Positions 62,539 to 64,000 of a stretch of DNA of 64,000 nt are shown here, one piece after another. Each line of letters opens with the position of its first letter. The stretch's first letter is position 1. Location: positions 1,542,001-1,606,000 of the forward strand of contig NZ_CP024123.1 in assembly GCF_002736105.1 (NCBI RefSeq), in the 5' to 3' direction. This DNA comes from Solibacillus sp. R5-41 (lineage in GTDB: Bacteria > Bacillota > Bacilli > Bacillales_A > Planococcaceae). The translations under genes were made by a program, and so were the position numbers. Under the pieces are notes generated by a model, which was not told the origin of the DNA, searched no databases, and saw only the letters and a program-made list of their open reading frames with translations.

Positions 62539-63465
62539 ATGAAAAAATGGCTTTTACCAATGTTTATGATGGTCGTATTAGTGCTTGCAGCTTGCGGCAA
62601 TAGCGAGAAAAGTGAAGAAAAAACAGGTAAGGATGCTGGAAAAGAACCTTCACCCGAAACAATTACGTATCAATCTGAAACAGGTCCTATTGAAGTACCC
62701 GCAAATCCAGAACGTGTTGTTGTCTTGTCTTCATATGTAGGGGATTTAATGAAGCTTGGTGTGAATATGGTTGGGGTCGATTCTTGGTCTGCCAATAACT
62801 CGAATTTTGAAGAAGGAATTAAAGATGCTGAAATCGTAGCGAATACGGATATCGAAAAAATTATAGAACTTAATCCTGATTTAATCATTGGTTTAAATAA
62901 TATTGAAAATGCAGATAAACTAGCGGAAATCGCACCAACCGTATTATTTACGTATGGCAAAGTTGATTACTTACAACAACATATCGAAATTGGTAAAGTG
63001 GTGAACAAAGAAGCAGAAGCAACAGCATGGGTAAAAGATTTCAAAGTACGTGCTGCTGATTTAGGCACAAAGATTAAAGATAAAATCGGTGAAGATGCAA
63101 CTGTTACCGTTGTGGAAAACTATGAAAAACAATTCTATTTATTTGGCGATAACTGGGGTCGAGGAACAGAAATTTTATATCAAGAAATGGGCTTGAAAAT
63201 GCCTGAAAAAGTTAAAGAAGTAGCACTAGAGCCAGGTTATTTTGCAATCTCACAAGAAGTGTTAGGTGAGTACACAGGAGACTACGTTATTTTAAGTTTA
63301 TCGAAAGAACAAGATTCTGCGTTCTTAAATGCGGATTGGTATAACGAAATCGAAGCGGTGAAAAATGGTCAATTATTCGAAGCAGACTCAAAAGTATTCT
63401 ACTTCAATGATGCAATGACACTAGATTATCAACTAGATTTCTTTGAAGAAAAGTTTTTAAAATAA
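62539..63465 (+). CDS. iron-siderophore-binding lipoprotein (FecB/FeuA-like)
   Basis: A 308-residue lipoprotein with signal peptide and lipobox LVLAAC (Cys19). A type III periplasmic-binding domain follows (ERVVVLSSYVGDLMKLGVNM, NPDLIIGLNNIENADKLAEI, TVLFTYGKV). It captures a ferric siderophore on the cell surface. Whether hydroxamate or catecholate cannot be told. aaagggg ribosome site. Confidence 0.92.
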   Translation: MKKWLLPMFMMVVLVLAACGNSEKSEEKTGKDAGKEPSPETITYQSETGPIEVPANPERVVVLSSYVGDLMKLGVNMVGVDSWSANNSNFEEGIKDAEIVANTDIEKIIELNPDLIIGLNNIENADKLAEIAPTVLFTYGKVDYLQQHIEIGKVVNKEAEATAWVKDFKVRAADLGTKIKDKIGEDATVTVVENYEKQFYLFGDNWGRGTEILYQEMGLKMPEKVKEVALEPGYFAISQEVLGEYTGDYVILSLSKEQDSAFLNADWYNEIEAVKNGQLFEADSKVFYFNDAMTLDYQLDFFEEKFLK

Positions 63466-63489
63466 GCGAGTAAAAAGGAAGCAAAAGCA

Positions 63490-64000
63490 ATGACAAAGTT
63501 TCGACAGTTACCATTTTGGCTTCAAGTGTTACTAGTATTCATCCTATTAGTTGGTACAGCTAGTATTTCTCTCTGTTTTGGGGCAGCAAATACGTCTATG
63601 AAAGATGTCTATGAAGCAATATTTGGACAGAGTGGTGGAAAGCATTATTCTATTTTACGTGAAATTCGATTTCCACGTATCATTGCAGCAATTTTTGTCG
63701 GGAGTGCATTAGCAGTAGCGGGAGCAATTATGCAAGGGGTAACAAGGAATCCCTTAGCCGATCCAGGACTTCTTGGGCTTACGGCAGGTGCGAATGCGGC
63801 ACTTGCCCTCACGCTAGCATTTGTGCCAAACACTTCGTATATTATGCTTATCTTTGCATGCTTTATTGGTGCGGGTATAGGCATGGTTATTGTATTTGGC
63901 ATTGGTGCTTCAACAAAGAGCGGTTTTTCTCCGTTAAAACTAGTTTTAGCCGGAGCAGCCGTTTCTGCTTTGTTACAAGCGATTGCTGATGGGACGGGTA
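63490..64000 (+). CDS. FecCD-type siderophore ABC permease, 3' end outside window
   Basis: ATG 63490 behind aaaaggaag; 170 codons are visible before the edge. The first helix is LPFWLQVLLVFILLVGTASI. REIRFPRIIAAIFVGSALAV and AGAIMQGVTRNPLADPGLLG are FecCD signatures. The full gene should be about 330 residues, with a second permease probably following outside the window. Confidence 0.92.
   Translation, partial: MTKFRQLPFWLQVLLVFILLVGTASISLCFGAANTSMKDVYEAIFGQSGGKHYSILREIRFPRIIAAIFVGSALAVAGAIMQGVTRNPLADPGLLGLTAGANAALALTLAFVPNTSYIMLIFACFIGAGIGMVIVFGIGASTKSGFSPLKLVLAGAAVSALLQAIADGTG

Noticed and set aside
1-64000. tRNA or rRNA genes, prophage, integrative element ends
   Set aside because: No cloverleaf-like or rRNA sequence was recognised by eye and no integrase, att-like direct repeats or phage structural genes were seen.

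Overview
The window reads as chromosome of a low-GC, Gram-positive, spore-former-like Bacillales bacterium, most likely Planococcaceae (Solibacillus/Lysinibacillus type). This is an inference from AT-rich codon use, strong GGAGG-type ribosome sites, many TTG/GTG starts, a T-box leader, Fur boxes, a Bce-type peptide-sensing module, an SLH-anchored GH18 enzyme and IS3/IS1182 remnants. No rRNA, tRNA, CRISPR array, prophage or intact transposon was seen.

Layout. 1-9.2 kb is accessory and decayed: the end of an S9 peptidase, an orphan Spo0B-type sensor kinase, an FG-GAP-like protein, a methyltransferase, several gene remnants, and an ECF sigma/anti-sigma pair. 9.2-14.4 kb is a two-component system plus an ABC exporter, with 11-bp phased direct repeats in front of the exporter. 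15.1-16.5 kb holds a YgjP-like metallopeptidase and a dead acyl-CoA ligase. 16.5-29 kb is a complete reductive pyrimidine-degradation island: PreT/PreA reduce uracil or thymine, dihydropyrimidinase opens the ring, an M20 carbamoylase releases the beta-amino acid, an aminotransferase makes the semialdehyde, an MmsA-type dehydrogenase makes the acyl-CoA. An NCS1 permease supplies substrate and a PucR regulator sits at the divergent junction. Copies of one intergenic repeat punctuate the island.

29-40 kb carries transporters (including an NSS symporter behind a T-box with a probable Phe specifier), a DUF3021 protein with an in-frame 21-bp tandem repeat, a phosphodiesterase/MFS pair, and two adjacent PadR operons (HAAS/DUF1700/DUF4097). 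40.2-40.9 kb has two tandem small-ORF modules with matching leader and terminator; a decayed third relative lies at 6.3-6.5 kb. 41-47 kb holds a chemotaxis receptor, its broken partial duplicate and a soluble GAF/PAS kinase.

47-64 kb contains a uracil-type NCS2 permease, the GH18-SLH enzyme, a Fur-box-preceded efeOBU iron uptake operon, a Bce-type resistance module (two-component system plus ABC transporter), and a ferredoxin-NADP reductase divergent from a siderophore ABC operon that runs off the right edge. A Fur box lies between the last two. Iron acquisition is thus a second theme of the right end, beside pyrimidine salvage and catabolism.
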